The notes beneath the pieces were generated by a model that was not told where the DNA came from, made no database searches, and saw only the letters and a list, made by a program, of their open reading frames with translations. From JBCCCJ01 sp039029315 (GTDB taxonomy: Bacteria > Bacteroidota > Bacteroidia > J057): a stretch of DNA of 64,000 nt. This document shows, in pieces, positions 1 through 8,828 of this stretch (the stretch's first letter is position 1; every line of letters starts with the position of its first letter). Location of the stretch: positions 5,269 through 69,268 of the forward strand of contig JBCCGK010000062.1 of NCBI GenBank assembly GCA_039029315.1, in the 5' to 3' direction. Made by a program: the position numbers and the translations under genes.

Positions 1-1812
1 CTCAACGGAGCGACGGGAGAACACCTCTGGACCTTTGATCCATCCAGTGTCCATGATTCGCTGGCTGATGGTGACCAACGTGGTCTGATGTACTGGACTG
101 ATGGAGAAAGCAAGCGGATTCTCACCATGAAAGGGACCCGTCTTTATGCACTTGATGCCCTGACGGGTGCATTGATTTCTTCTTTTGGAGACAATGGGTC
201 GATTCATTTGGGGAAAAATCTAGATGTGCCGGGCACGCCCAAAGTCTATTTGAATACCCCAGGCCAAATCTACAAGGATATGTTCATCATTGGGACCAAT
301 GTCAGTGAGGACGTGCCCGGAGCTGTGCGAGCTTTCGATATTCGAACAGGGGAGCGTAAGTGGATCTTCCACACCCTCCCCCGACCAGGAGAATATGGGT
401 CCGATACCTGGCCTGAGGACTATTTGGACCATACAGGCGGTGCATCGGATTGGTCAGGGATGGCGCTTGATCACACAAGAGGGATGGTCTACTTGTCTAC
501 CGAGACAGCGGGACCGGATTTTTATGGTGGAGAGAGATATGGCGAAAATCTTTTTGCCAATTCTGTCATTGCGTTGGATGCCAATACAGGAGAACGACTC
601 TGGCACCATCAGCTTGTGCATCACGATCTGTGGGATCTGGACAATCCTGCTCCTCCGACCCTATTGACTGTCAGGCATGAAGGCAAACTGGTAGATGTGT
701 TGGCGCAAGGAACCAAAATGGGCCTCTTTTTTGTCTTCAATCGAGAAACTGGTGAACCCCTCTGGCCGATAGAGGAACGCCCTACCCCTGCTTCCAGAAT
801 ACCGGGTATCAAGAGTTGGCCAACCCAGCCCTTTCCCACTAAGCCAGAACCACTCATGCGGTTGAGATATACAGAAGAGGATTTCTCGACCATTTCTCCC
901 AAGGCAACTCAGATCAGCAAAGACATGTTCGCTCAGTCAGGCAATTATGGTTCTTATCCACCGCCAAGCCTGGAACAGATCATCATGTTTCCCGGATTCG
1001 ATGGGGGCATGGAATGGGGCGGCTCAGCTGCCGATCCAGATGGGATTGTCTATGTCAACATCAATGAAATGCCCTGGTTTTATCAATTGGTTCCTACCAG
1101 AAGAGAAGATGGAAGCGCATTTCCAAGAGGTGAAGCTCTCTATCGCGCCAATTGTGCTTCTTGTCATGGAATTGATCGGACAGGCAATCCTGCTGGCGGA
1201 TTTCCCTCTCTGGCCGATGTGGCGGATCGTCTCCCTAGAGCAGTCGTGATGCAATTCATCGAGAACGGAGGAGGGAGGATGCCAGCATTTGGGAAGCTGG
1301 CCTTGAGCAGAAGAAACGCCATTGCAGATTTCTTGTATGGGCTTGAGTCAAAGGATTCAAGGCAACAAGCAGCATCGGATATTCCCCCTTATGTATTCCG
1401 CGGCTTCCAACGATTTTTTGATGATGAGGGATATCCTGCCATCAAGCCTCCCTGGGGTACCTTGAACGCAGTGGACATGAATACAGGCAGCATCAAGTGG
1501 AAGGTCCCTCTGGGAGAATTCGAAGAACTCACCAACAGGGGCATTCCTATCACAGGTACTGAAAACTACGGTGGACCTGTCGTAACGGCTGGTGGTGTCA
1601 TCTTCATCGGTGCAACGGCAGATGCTACCTTCCGGGTATTTGACAAGGAAGATGGACAGATGCTCTGGCAACATGATCTTCCATTTGATGGTAACTCAAC
1701 TCCAAGCACCTATCTTGCGAATGGCAAACAATATGTTGTGATCTCGGCAGGTGGTGCCAAGAAAAATCCAATTAAAGGAGGCATGTTAGTAGCCTTTAGC
1801 CTTCCAGATTGA
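1..1812 (+). CDS. PQQ-dependent dehydrogenase with fused cytochrome c domain (5' end missing)
   Basis: The reading frame is open from base 1, so the gene starts upstream of the window; 603 residues are visible. Repeated motifs such as ALDALTG, ALDANTGERLW, FNRETGEPLW and AVDMNTGSIKW are the beta-propeller blades of quinoprotein alcohol/glucose dehydrogenases. A heme c motif CASCH lies at visible residues 385-389, within a block of about 80 residues inserted before the last propeller blades. This arrangement is known from PQQ dehydrogenases that pass electrons from an oxidised alcohol or sugar to an attached cytochrome. The protein should act in the periplasm; the signal peptide would be in the missing part. 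The substrate cannot be read from the sequence. It converges with the next gene, 15 bp away. Confidence 0.93.
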   Translation, partial: LNGATGEHLWTFDPSSVHDSLADGDQRGLMYWTDGESKRILTMKGTRLYALDALTGALISSFGDNGSIHLGKNLDVPGTPKVYLNTPGQIYKDMFIIGTNVSEDVPGAVRAFDIRTGERKWIFHTLPRPGEYGSDTWPEDYLDHTGGASDWSGMALDHTRGMVYLSTETAGPDFYGGERYGENLFANSVIALDANTGERLWHHQLVHHDLWDLDNPAPPTLLTVRHEGKLVDVLAQGTKMGLFFVFNRETGEPLWPIEERPTPASRIPGIKSWPTQPFPTKPEPLMRLRYTEEDFSTISPKATQISKDMFAQSGNYGSYPPPSLEQIIMFPGFDGGMEWGGSAADPDGIVYVNINEMPWFYQLVPTRREDGSAFPRGEALYRANCASCHGIDRTGNPAGGFPSLADVADRLPRAVVMQFIENGGGRMPAFGKLALSRRNAIADFLYGLESKDSRQQAASDIPPYVFRGFQRFFDDEGYPAIKPPWGTLNAVDMNTGSIKWKVPLGEFEELTNRGIPITGTENYGGPVVTAGGVIFIGATADATFRVFDKEDGQMLWQHDLPFDGNSTPSTYLANGKQYVVISAGGAKKNPIKGGMLVAFSLPD

Positions 1813-1827
1813 CATCCAGAGATCTGT

Positions 1828-3042
1828 TTACCATTTTCGATTTCGATCTACTTTCGCCTTTTCCTTGGGGGTCAAGAGTTTGTACAGATGTTGGAAATCA
1901 GGATGATCCACGAAGTACTGGATGATGTCCGGGTCACCAATATTGATCCCTCGAGACCTCAATTGCGCCAACATCAAGGAGATCCAGTCATATTGGGAAT
2001 ATCTGGCAAGTTTGGGTTTGACAGTTTGTTCAGTCTTCCGGGTGCTGGGCTGATCCATCCCTCTACTTCTTCCAAAAGAGGCATCAGATGAAAGTCCTCT
2101 GGTGGTCTGCATATCCTGATAGGGTCCATGAGACTCATGCGCCAAAAGAGGCGTCGGCTCAGGTTCGCTCAAACTAGTTGCCGGAGCCATTACGTCTCTG
2201 ACAACAGTCGCCATTCTGGCCTCCATCTCATCGAGTCGATTCTGTTCCGTTCCCACGATATACTGGGTGGTTTGTGTAAACAATCGCTGCGCAAACAGTT
2301 TGAAGGCATGAATATTATAGCCATACTCCTCGCCGCTTGCATAGGACACATCACGGTCAACATCTTCGACATATACTGTTCCACCTGAATTCAGGTAATA
2401 TCCCCTGATGACCTGATCATCCAACTTCACCTTGAGTGGCTCTATCGGCCTGTCTACAATAGAAATATCCGTAGGACCTCGATAGCTATATGACTGATCG
2501 GGCAACCAGTCTGTGTGAAAAATCACCCGCTTGAATGGCTTGTCAAAATAGCCATATCGAATCAGCACATGTCTCAGATACATTTTTTGAAATGGTTCAA
2601 TGTTCTTTTTTGACAATGCTTCATCAATAAATTCAACCAACTCTGGATCCGCCTCATGATTTCCCAACAAGAGGATTCGATCAAAAATTTCTGTCAATGC
2701 CTGATCCATGATCCCGACACTTCGTTCAGATACCCGCCTTCGATCCAAATGGTAGATGCGATTGTTAGCCGTTCGAAGCAGACAATTTTCATTGTAAAAA
2801 GTTAAAGTAGCAAGTGAACCAAAATTCATCGTCAAAGACTGATATTCTGAAGAGTATCTTCCCCTCAACTCCGCATACATTGCCAGTCGAAACTGGTTGT
2901 CTGGACTGAGTTGATAAGGACTGATATAATCCTCAATCAGTTGTTCATAAGGATAAACAGGCTCCGATGATTGAGCAAAAAAGAAAGTAGGTCGAAGACA
3001 TAGACACACCATGCCACTCAGGACCAGGAATAACTTCCCCAT
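1828..3042 (-). CDS. Exported protein of unknown function
   Basis: A 404-residue protein that I do not recognise. The first 24 residues are hydrophobic and end in FFFAQ, a typical Bacteroidota signal peptide. The mature part is rich in charged and aromatic residues, with no obvious membrane segment and no type IX sorting domain. Residues around 285-345 are Ser/Pro/Thr-rich and probably a flexible linker. The C-terminal 60 residues (YSQYDWISLMLAQLRSRGIN onward) look like a small helical domain. It is transcribed divergently from the histidine phosphatase gene, and a perfect 7-bp inverted repeat (3088-3109) lies in the shared upstream region. It is probably periplasmic. Confidence 0.75.
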   Translation of the reverse strand: MGKLFLVLSGMVCLCLRPTFFFAQSSEPVYPYEQLIEDYISPYQLSPDNQFRLAMYAELRGRYSSEYQSLTMNFGSLATLTFYNENCLLRTANNRIYHLDRRRVSERSVGIMDQALTEIFDRILLLGNHEADPELVEFIDEALSKKNIEPFQKMYLRHVLIRYGYFDKPFKRVIFHTDWLPDQSYSYRGPTDISIVDRPIEPLKVKLDDQVIRGYYLNSGGTVYVEDVDRDVSYASGEEYGYNIHAFKLFAQRLFTQTTQYIVGTEQNRLDEMEARMATVVRDVMAPATSLSEPEPTPLLAHESHGPYQDMQTTRGLSSDASFGRSRGMDQPSTRKTEQTVKPKLARYSQYDWISLMLAQLRSRGINIGDPDIIQYFVDHPDFQHLYKLLTPKEKAKVDRNRKW

Positions 3043-3087
3043 AAGCAGTATTTAACCCAATATGTATTAACACCCCAATACCCCTAC

Positions 3088-3109
3088 GTTGACAGGGGAT
3101 ATTGTCAAC
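3088..3109. promoter_or_regulatory. Inverted repeat in divergent intergenic region
   Basis: GTTGACA, an 8-bp spacer GGGGATAT, then TGTCAAC: perfect 7-bp arms. It lies 46 bp upstream of the exported-protein start (3042) and 95 bp upstream of the phosphatase start (3204). The geometry fits an operator for a dimeric regulator. A role as an RNA hairpin is also possible. No regulator gene is adjacent. Confidence 0.35.
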
Positions 3110-3203
3110 AAAATAAGAATAATTTGATTATGAACGCAAATAATTTAAGAACTAAAGCAAATGATTTGGGGAATCCTCAGAATTCTAAGACCTTTGCAGC
3201 GAA

Positions 3204-3860
3204 ATGATCAACATCTATCTTATCCGACATGCTGAAAGCATGGGAAATGTCAACCATCACCTGATCGGTGGACAGTCCAACCACTATCCTCTGACTGAAA
3301 GAGGAGAAACACAAGCACACCAATTAGGCAAACGCCTACAACAGGAAGGGCTTCATTTTGATTATGTACACGCCTCAATCGCTGTTCGTGCTCAACAGAC
3401 TTGTCAGATTAGCTGCGGTCATATCGGTTTCGATTTCGCACAGGTGCAGCATACAGACCAAATTGTTGAACTCAGCCAGGGCGAATGGGAAGGCCAAGTC
3501 AGAAAAGACATCTATACGCCAGAACGAAAGGAAGAAATTGTTACGAACAGCTACCACTTCAAAGCCCCCCAAGGGGAGTCTCAAAAGGAGGTATGTGATC
3601 GCATGGAGAATTGGCTATTGGCTGCTATTGAGGGACTTGATCCAAAGGAGGAAGTAAATATTGCAGGCTATTCTCACGGATTTGCCATCAAATGTCTGGT
3701 CAAGCGGTTGATGAATTCCGATCCATTGATGACGTATCGCACCATCATTCACAATACTTCCATTACTTGCTTCCAGTTCAACGGCAAAAACTGGTTGCTG
3801 GAACGACTGAATGATCACACACATATCATCGGTTCAGATTTCATTGGCCATTATGGATGA
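3204..3860 (+). CDS. Histidine phosphatase family protein
   Basis: A 218-residue protein with the catalytic motif LIRHAES near the N-terminus (Arg8, His9) and a second histidine in AGYSHGFAIK, the hallmarks of the phosphoglycerate mutase/histidine phosphatase superfamily. The length is normal for a single-domain cytosolic member. These enzymes remove phosphate through a phospho-histidine intermediate; substrates range from sugar phosphates to alpha-ribazole phosphate, and the sequence does not decide among them. The nitrilase-family gene starts 6 bp after its stop codon, so the two are probably co-transcribed and translationally coupled. Confidence 0.9.
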   Translation: MINIYLIRHAESMGNVNHHLIGGQSNHYPLTERGETQAHQLGKRLQQEGLHFDYVHASIAVRAQQTCQISCGHIGFDFAQVQHTDQIVELSQGEWEGQVRKDIYTPERKEEIVTNSYHFKAPQGESQKEVCDRMENWLLAAIEGLDPKEEVNIAGYSHGFAIKCLVKRLMNSDPLMTYRTIIHNTSITCFQFNGKNWLLERLNDHTHIIGSDFIGHYG

Positions 3861-3866
3861 CAGCTC

Positions 3867-4790
3867 ATGCGCATAGCGATTATCCAACATCCTCCTGTCT
3901 ATCTGGACTTGAATGCAAGTCTGGATAAAGCAGCCATGCTTCTGGAACAGGCAGCAGCCAAAGGAGCCGAGCTGACTGTTTTTGGTGAAACCTGGCTCTC
4001 CGGCTATCCTGCCTGGTTGGACCACTGCCCGGAAGTTGCCATGTGGGATCATCCTGTGACCAAGAAGATCTTTGCCCGCATGTACCAGTCCAGTATATCC
4101 CTGGGGGGTGAAGCTTTCGGTCGCCTTCAGGAAATGGCCAAACGCACGCATATGTATCTGGTCATAGGCGTGAACGAACGCATAGATCAAGGACCAGGTA
4201 ATGGAACGATATACAACAGTCTGCTCACATTTGGGCCCGACGGGCGCTTACGCAATCACCATCGCAAATTGATGCCAACCTATAGCGAGAAACTGCTCTA
4301 TGGACAGGGAGATGGACATGGCCTGATCACCCTGGACACTGATTGGGGGCGTCTTGGCGGACTGATTTGTTGGGAACACTGGATGCCACATGCGCGACAG
4401 GCCTTGCACAATGCTGGCGAACACATTCATATTGCAGTATGGCCCACCGTCCATGAGTTACATCAACTGGCAAGCAGGCATTATGCTGTTGAAGGACGCT
4501 GTTTTGTCATCGCGGCAGGACAATTATTGGCTGTAAAAGATCTTCCAGCAGAATTGACTCTGCCTCCAAAGCTACAGGACCAGCCTGAGCATTTGCTGCT
4601 GCGAGGAGGGAGCTGTATCATTGGACCAGATGGACAATATGTACTCGAAGCTGTTATGGATAAAGCCGAGATTCTGATTGCTGACATCGAGCCAAACAAG
4701 GTCCTCGAAGAACGGATGACACTCGATGTCAGCGGGCATTATCAGCGCCCTGACATCTTCGCCTTTCACGTCAACACAGATAGGAAATAA
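3867..4790 (+). CDS. Carbon-nitrogen hydrolase (nitrilase superfamily)
   Basis: A 307-residue protein carrying the complete Glu-Lys-Cys catalytic triad of the nitrilase superfamily: Glu41 in FGETWLSGYP, Lys134 in HHRKLMPTYSE and Cys168 in GGLICWEHWMP. The CWE sequence and the GETWLSGYP block resemble true nitrilases more than omega-amidases or carbamoylases, so hydrolysis of a nitrile to an acid is the likeliest reaction. That is an inference; the physiological nitrile is unknown. It sits directly downstream of the histidine phosphatase, probably in the same transcript, and converges with the DoxX-family gene 5 bp away. No signal peptide is seen, so it is cytosolic. Confidence 0.88.
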   Translation: MRIAIIQHPPVYLDLNASLDKAAMLLEQAAAKGAELTVFGETWLSGYPAWLDHCPEVAMWDHPVTKKIFARMYQSSISLGGEAFGRLQEMAKRTHMYLVIGVNERIDQGPGNGTIYNSLLTFGPDGRLRNHHRKLMPTYSEKLLYGQGDGHGLITLDTDWGRLGGLICWEHWMPHARQALHNAGEHIHIAVWPTVHELHQLASRHYAVEGRCFVIAAGQLLAVKDLPAELTLPPKLQDQPEHLLLRGGSCIIGPDGQYVLEAVMDKAEILIADIEPNKVLEERMTLDVSGHYQRPDIFAFHVNTDRK

Positions 4791-4795
4791 GATGC

Positions 4796-5920
4796 CTACC
4801 GAAACAGGGCTTCCAATTCCTCTTTGTCGGGGGTATTGTTGTGGTGCCATTTGCCGAGAATGACGCCATTGTTTAGCAAGACATAGCCTGGATGAGATCG
4901 CACAATGGTTTTGAGGACCGTTTCATCCATGAAGGCAAATGGATAGTTGATGTTGTAGGTCTCCTGATAGGCACGCAGATCGCGTGAACCGGAGGATGTT
5001 GCAGCAACTACCTTGATTCCACTGTTTTGGAGAGCTGCTGCAAGGGCAACACTGGCTTTGGCTGCCTTATCCGGTGCTTTTTCAACTTTATCAGTAACAA
5101 TGAATAAGGTTTTGCCAACAAACAACTCGGGATCTCCATTCGGAAAATCCTCGGACGGAAAGTCAGGAAGCCAGTCTTTGCATTTGGCATAGCCATCAGG
5201 GCCGATCTCAGTGGTACAACGGTTGAGGTCTATGCCGATTTTGTATGGTCGGTAATCTTTGATCGGAAGGTTTTCATGACAATACCAGGAGAAAATGCCT
5301 GTGATCAAAAAGGTAGCCGCAGTGGCTATTCCTGCAATCCTTGGAGAAGGAATTGCCCTGATAGACTTCCTGGTCAAAAAAATGGGAATCAGCATGCCAG
5401 TCAGAATGATGTCTTTGAGGAAGGACTCCCAGGGTTCGATTTTGAGGGCGTCGCCAAAGCATCCACAATCTGTTACGGCTCCAGTATAGTGGGAATATCC
5501 GGTCAAGGCTGTAAAGAAGATCATCATCAATAAGGTCAACCATGCTGTGAGATTCATTCGCCAGCCCAGGAGAATCGCAACCGCCAAAGCTACTTCAAAA
5601 ACACTGATGAACCAGGCCATGGGAGAGGCAATCGGAACAAACACATCAAAGAAGCCCTTAAAAGCAGGGAAATGTTCGCCAAAAACGGTGAAATATTCCT
5701 CTAGTTTGTATCCAAAACCGATGTAATCATTGGCCTTAACAAAGCCAGAGTACAACAGGAGAAGGGCAATCAAAATCCGGGATATGGTGATCAACACACT
5801 ACTTAGGGGGAGATGTGTTAAATCCAGTGTTTTTCGTTTTGTTCCCTCCCAACTCAAACCTGCAATTGTGAGAATCCCAACTGCTGCGAAAATCAACCCA
5901 ATGACTTGATAGTTACTCAT
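4796..5920 (-). CDS. DoxX/BT_3928-like membrane protein with thioredoxin-like C-terminus
   Basis: A 374-residue protein. The N-terminal half has about five to six hydrophobic segments with the DoxX/MauE-like pattern (ILIALLLLYSGFVKANDY, MAWFISVFEVALAVAILLG) and a Cys pair DCGCFGD between two of them. From about residue 265 the protein turns soluble (KTLFIVTDKV, VVAATSSGSRDLRAY, YPFAFMDETVLKTIVRSHPG) and looks like a peroxiredoxin/thioredoxin fold without a CxxC site. Related proteins in Bacteroidota lie next to DUF1599 and folP, as here. A redox role in the membrane is likely, but the substrate is unknown. It is probably co-oriented with DUF1599, 90 bp upstream. Confidence 0.85.
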   Translation of the reverse strand: MSNYQVIGLIFAAVGILTIAGLSWEGTKRKTLDLTHLPLSSVLITISRILIALLLLYSGFVKANDYIGFGYKLEEYFTVFGEHFPAFKGFFDVFVPIASPMAWFISVFEVALAVAILLGWRMNLTAWLTLLMMIFFTALTGYSHYTGAVTDCGCFGDALKIEPWESFLKDIILTGMLIPIFLTRKSIRAIPSPRIAGIATAATFLITGIFSWYCHENLPIKDYRPYKIGIDLNRCTTEIGPDGYAKCKDWLPDFPSEDFPNGDPELFVGKTLFIVTDKVEKAPDKAAKASVALAAALQNSGIKVVAATSSGSRDLRAYQETYNINYPFAFMDETVLKTIVRSHPGYVLLNNGVILGKWHHNNTPDKEELEALFR

Positions 5921-6010
5921 AGTACGATATTCGGTTAACGACTAACGATTTACGGCTTATAACAAATGATATGTCTGATTCCACAGACACTCTTTCATGC
6001 CTTCCACTCC

Positions 6011-6574
6011 TCAACCTTGTTTCTCCTCCTCACTCCTGATCAAACAAAAGACCCCATAGTTCAACATATCCAGATAGTTGGCATCTCGCCCTTCTGAGAC
6101 TCTCAGTTCATCCTGACTATCCTCCATTTGTTTGAGGCGAAAAATTTTCATCAAAATCAAGTCAGTGATGGAGCTGATCCGCATTTTTCGCCAAGCTTCT
6201 CCATAATCATGATTCTTTTTTTCCATTAACTCAAACGCAATCTTCACCTTCGCGTCATAGAGTTGCTTCAAGTTCTCCAATGGATGAAGTCTAGCCGCAA
6301 TCTCTTCCTCAGACAAGGTCTGAAAATCCAGCAACATCAAAGCAATGACACAATAATTGACGATTCCAATGAACTCTCCCTCTATGCTGTCTCCAACTTG
6401 ATTGTCTCCCGTTTCCTGCAAAGACCGTATGCGTTCTGCCTTGATGAAAATCTGATCCGTTACTGAAGGCATCCGCAAAATGGTCCAGGAAGTCCCGTAA
6501 TCCTTGGCCTTTGCCAGAAATAGCTGTTCGCATCTCTCGATGACAGCATGGTATTGTTGCGTAGTTCGTCTCAA
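6011..6574 (-). CDS. DUF1599 domain-containing protein
   Basis: A 187-residue protein built from two similar halves: LFLAKAKDYGTSWTILRMPS near residue 20 and MEKKNHDYGEAWRKMRISS near residue 120. Each half contains a KxxDYGxxW motif followed by IxxKxxRxxxxE. This repeat is the signature of DUF1599, thought to be nucleotide-pyrophosphohydrolase-like (all-alpha NTP-PPase type; inference from family knowledge). The start is a TTG codon, chosen because the family begins a few residues before the QQY motif and no upstream ATG is in frame. It is divergent from folP, a pairing conserved in Bacteroidota. Confidence 0.85.
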   Translation of the reverse strand: MRRTTQQYHAVIERCEQLFLAKAKDYGTSWTILRMPSVTDQIFIKAERIRSLQETGDNQVGDSIEGEFIGIVNYCVIALMLLDFQTLSEEEIAARLHPLENLKQLYDAKVKIAFELMEKKNHDYGEAWRKMRISSITDLILMKIFRLKQMEDSQDELRVSEGRDANYLDMLNYGVFCLIRSEEEKQG

Positions 6575-6698
6575 GTGTAAAAAATCAATCTGATCTATTT
6601 GATATTTGCCTCAGGCGCTCGCAAAACTACACAATATTGGGAATTTCTTCCTTTTTTTGCAGAGATCAATGTCCACAAGACCATTGCCTCACAATCTT

Positions 6699-6714
6699 AA
6701 CTAGATTCTTAGTT
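6699..6714. promoter_or_regulatory. Imperfect palindrome upstream of folP
   Basis: AACTAGATTCTTAGTT lies in the divergent region between DUF1599 and folP. The outer arms AACTA and TAGTT are complementary. It resembles the tandem AACTAAGATTTTAGTT sites at 41403-41440. It could be a regulator site, but the match may be chance in AT-rich DNA. Confidence 0.2.
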
Positions 6715-6751
6715 TAAACCAAATTATCTGAATTCTTCTCTTCCTCATAGC

Positions 6752-7600
6752 TTGAATTGTCGGGGAATCCTGATGCCCCTGAACAGAACCCGGATCATGG
6801 GGATTCTGAATCTAACACCTGATAGCTTTTCTGATGGAGGCCTGCACAACAGCATGGATTCGGCTTTGAGGCGTGTCGAGCAGATGTTGCAAGAAGGAGC
6901 AGACATCATCGACATTGGTGGATATTCTTCCCGGCCTTATGCAGATCCTGTGTCTCCTGAGGAGGAATTGGCACGAATCGAGGCGATTACGGCCCGAATC
7001 CTGGATAAGTTCCCGGAGGTGATTGTGTCCATCGACACCTTCCGTCCCAAGGTCGCGGAGAGACTGTTGGACATCGGTGCACATATTATCAATGATATTT
7101 CTGCCGGCTCATCCCTGAGAGAGCAGACAGAGAGGAAGATGATGGAGCTTGTATCCCGATATCCGGATGTCCCGTATATAGCCATGCACATGCAGGGAGA
7201 TCCCTCTACCATGCAAAACCGGCCGCAGTATGCGCAAGTCATTCAGGAATTGAGTCAGTTTTTTGTCCGAATCATAGGCCAGGCCAGGGAGTACGGAATC
7301 AAGGATATTGTCATAGATCCCGGATTTGGATTTGGAAAAACCCTGCTTCATAACTATCAAATGATCAGGGATCTCGAACAACTGACCATATTGGATGTTC
7401 CGATACTGATCGGGATTTCTCGAAAGTCTATGCTCTACAAACTTCTCGATACCACACCGAAGGATGTGCTGGAAGCTGCTTCGGCTTTACACCTCAAGTG
7501 TCTGGAAGCTGGCGCACACATTCTTAGGACACATGATGTTCAGGCTGCCAACAAAATTGTTCGATTGTTCACTTACATGAAAGAAAATGGAATTGTTTGA
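6752..7600 (+). CDS. folP: Dihydropteroate synthase
   Basis: Makes dihydropteroate from dihydropterin pyrophosphate and p-aminobenzoate in folate synthesis. Both family signatures are present: MGILNLTPDSFSDGG near the N-terminus and GADIIDIGGYSSRP around residue 50. DPGFGFGKT and LIGISRKSM follow later, matching the pterin- and phosphate-binding loops. The length of 282 residues is normal. A TTG at 6752 is chosen as start because the NCRG residues before the first ATG (6773) look conserved in relatives; ATG 6773 is the alternative. The gene overlaps cdaA by 14 bp, so the two are translationally coupled. Confidence 0.95.
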   Translation: MNCRGILMPLNRTRIMGILNLTPDSFSDGGLHNSMDSALRRVEQMLQEGADIIDIGGYSSRPYADPVSPEEELARIEAITARILDKFPEVIVSIDTFRPKVAERLLDIGAHIINDISAGSSLREQTERKMMELVSRYPDVPYIAMHMQGDPSTMQNRPQYAQVIQELSQFFVRIIGQAREYGIKDIVIDPGFGFGKTLLHNYQMIRDLEQLTILDVPILIGISRKSMLYKLLDTTPKDVLEAASALHLKCLEAGAHILRTHDVQAANKIVRLFTYMKENGIV

Positions 7601-8396
7601 GATTGGTTTTGTTACAATTACCTTGATTGATATTCTGGATATCTCTGTTGTTACCTTTCTTTTCTATAAACTCTACGAATCTCTCAAGGGCAACCTGGCC
7701 ATTCGGGTTGCCAGTGCAGTCATTTCGATTTTCGTTACCTGGAAAATTGTAGATCTACTGGGATTTCGGTTGTTGGGCTCCATTCTGGATCAATTTCTGG
7801 GCTTGGGGGCCATCGCTATTGTAGTCATTTTTGCCCCTGAGATTCGTCGATTTCTGGAGATTATTAGCAAGAACACCCTGTTGGAGCGTCTGATTCGCCA
7901 GGTTACTGTTTCCAATTCTGCAGCGGGGCATGAGGCGGAGGATCTCGAACACACCTTCCATGAAGTGGTTGAGGCCATGAAGAGTTTGCGGGCGTCAGGC
8001 CACGGGGCCCTGATTGTCATCACCGGAAAAGATCCTTTAAGAGAAGTAAGAGATAGTGGGGATGAGGTGGATGCCAAGGTATCTGCCCGCATGATTTATA
8101 CCATTTTCCAAAAAGAAAGCCCCCTCCATGATGGAGCCATGCTCATGAGCAACAATCGAATCACCTCTGTCAGATGCATCCTCCCAATTAGTAAAAGGAC
8201 CAACCTGGATCCCGAACTCGGTCTTAGGCATCGGTCTGCGCTTGGGATTTCAGAGATTTCTGATGCCCTTGTAATCGTTGTCTCTGAAGAAAGGAGAGAA
8301 TTATCTATGGCCCAAAATGGTCAACTTCAGCGCAGAGTTGATTACCATGAAGTCGATGATGCCATTCGGGAACATTTTCTCCGAGCTTTGAGTTAG
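7587..8396 (+). CDS. cdaA: Diadenylate cyclase (c-di-AMP synthase, CdaA type)
   Basis: A 269-residue membrane enzyme that joins two ATP molecules into cyclic di-AMP. The N-terminal 80 residues hold three hydrophobic segments (ISVVTFLFYKLYESL, VASAVISIFVTWKIV, LGAIAIVVIFAPEI). The DAC/DisA_N domain follows with both diagnostic motifs, LHDGAM and RHRSALG. This is the CdaA architecture. Overlap with folP is the usual arrangement in Bacteroidota. c-di-AMP controls potassium and osmotic balance in other bacteria; no c-di-AMP receptor is recognised in this window. Confidence 0.95.
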   Translation: MELFEIGFVTITLIDILDISVVTFLFYKLYESLKGNLAIRVASAVISIFVTWKIVDLLGFRLLGSILDQFLGLGAIAIVVIFAPEIRRFLEIISKNTLLERLIRQVTVSNSAAGHEAEDLEHTFHEVVEAMKSLRASGHGALIVITGKDPLREVRDSGDEVDAKVSARMIYTIFQKESPLHDGAMLMSNNRITSVRCILPISKRTNLDPELGLRHRSALGISEISDALVIVVSEERRELSMAQNGQLQRRVDYHEVDDAIREHFLRALS

Positions 8397-8447
8397 ATCC
8401 ACTTGCTCCCCTTCCCCTCCTCCCTAACAATATTTGTCCACCAACAT

Positions 8448-8828
8448 ATGCCAGTAACGATCAAACAATCCATTATCGCCATCGAAGGAATCGAAGTGTA
8501 TGGATATCATGGGGTGTATCCCATCGAAAAAAGTCAGGGAAATCGATTTCAGGTAGATGTCTATCTCTCCTCAAATATGGATACAGCCGCACATACAGAT
8601 GCACTTTCGGATACTGTAGACTATCATGCCGTTTACAAATCCATTCTGGAATTGATGCAGCCTCCGGTTCATCTGCTCGAAACCCTCGTCACCAAAATTG
8701 GCCTTCATATCCTCTCCGAATTTGCCTCCATTACCTCTGTCAAAGTCCGTGTCCGGAAGCTCAAACCCATCTCGATGGAGCTGTGTGAACAGACCTATGT
8801 AGAAAGAGTCTTCGAAAATATCCCATAA
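8448..8828 (+). CDS. folB: Dihydroneopterin aldolase
   Basis: Converts 7,8-dihydroneopterin to 6-hydroxymethyl-dihydropterin and glycolaldehyde, two steps before FolP. The motif IEVYGYHGVYPIEKSQG, with its conserved Tyr/His/Gly and Glu, and the late KVRVRKLKP lysine region identify the family. At 126 residues from ATG 8448 it has the normal length; an upstream TTG at 8403 would add a 15-residue non-conserved extension. It follows cdaA by 51 bp and probably belongs to the same folate/c-di-AMP transcription unit. Confidence 0.92.
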   Translation: MPVTIKQSIIAIEGIEVYGYHGVYPIEKSQGNRFQVDVYLSSNMDTAAHTDALSDTVDYHAVYKSILELMQPPVHLLETLVTKIGLHILSEFASITSVKVRVRKLKPISMELCEQTYVERVFENIP

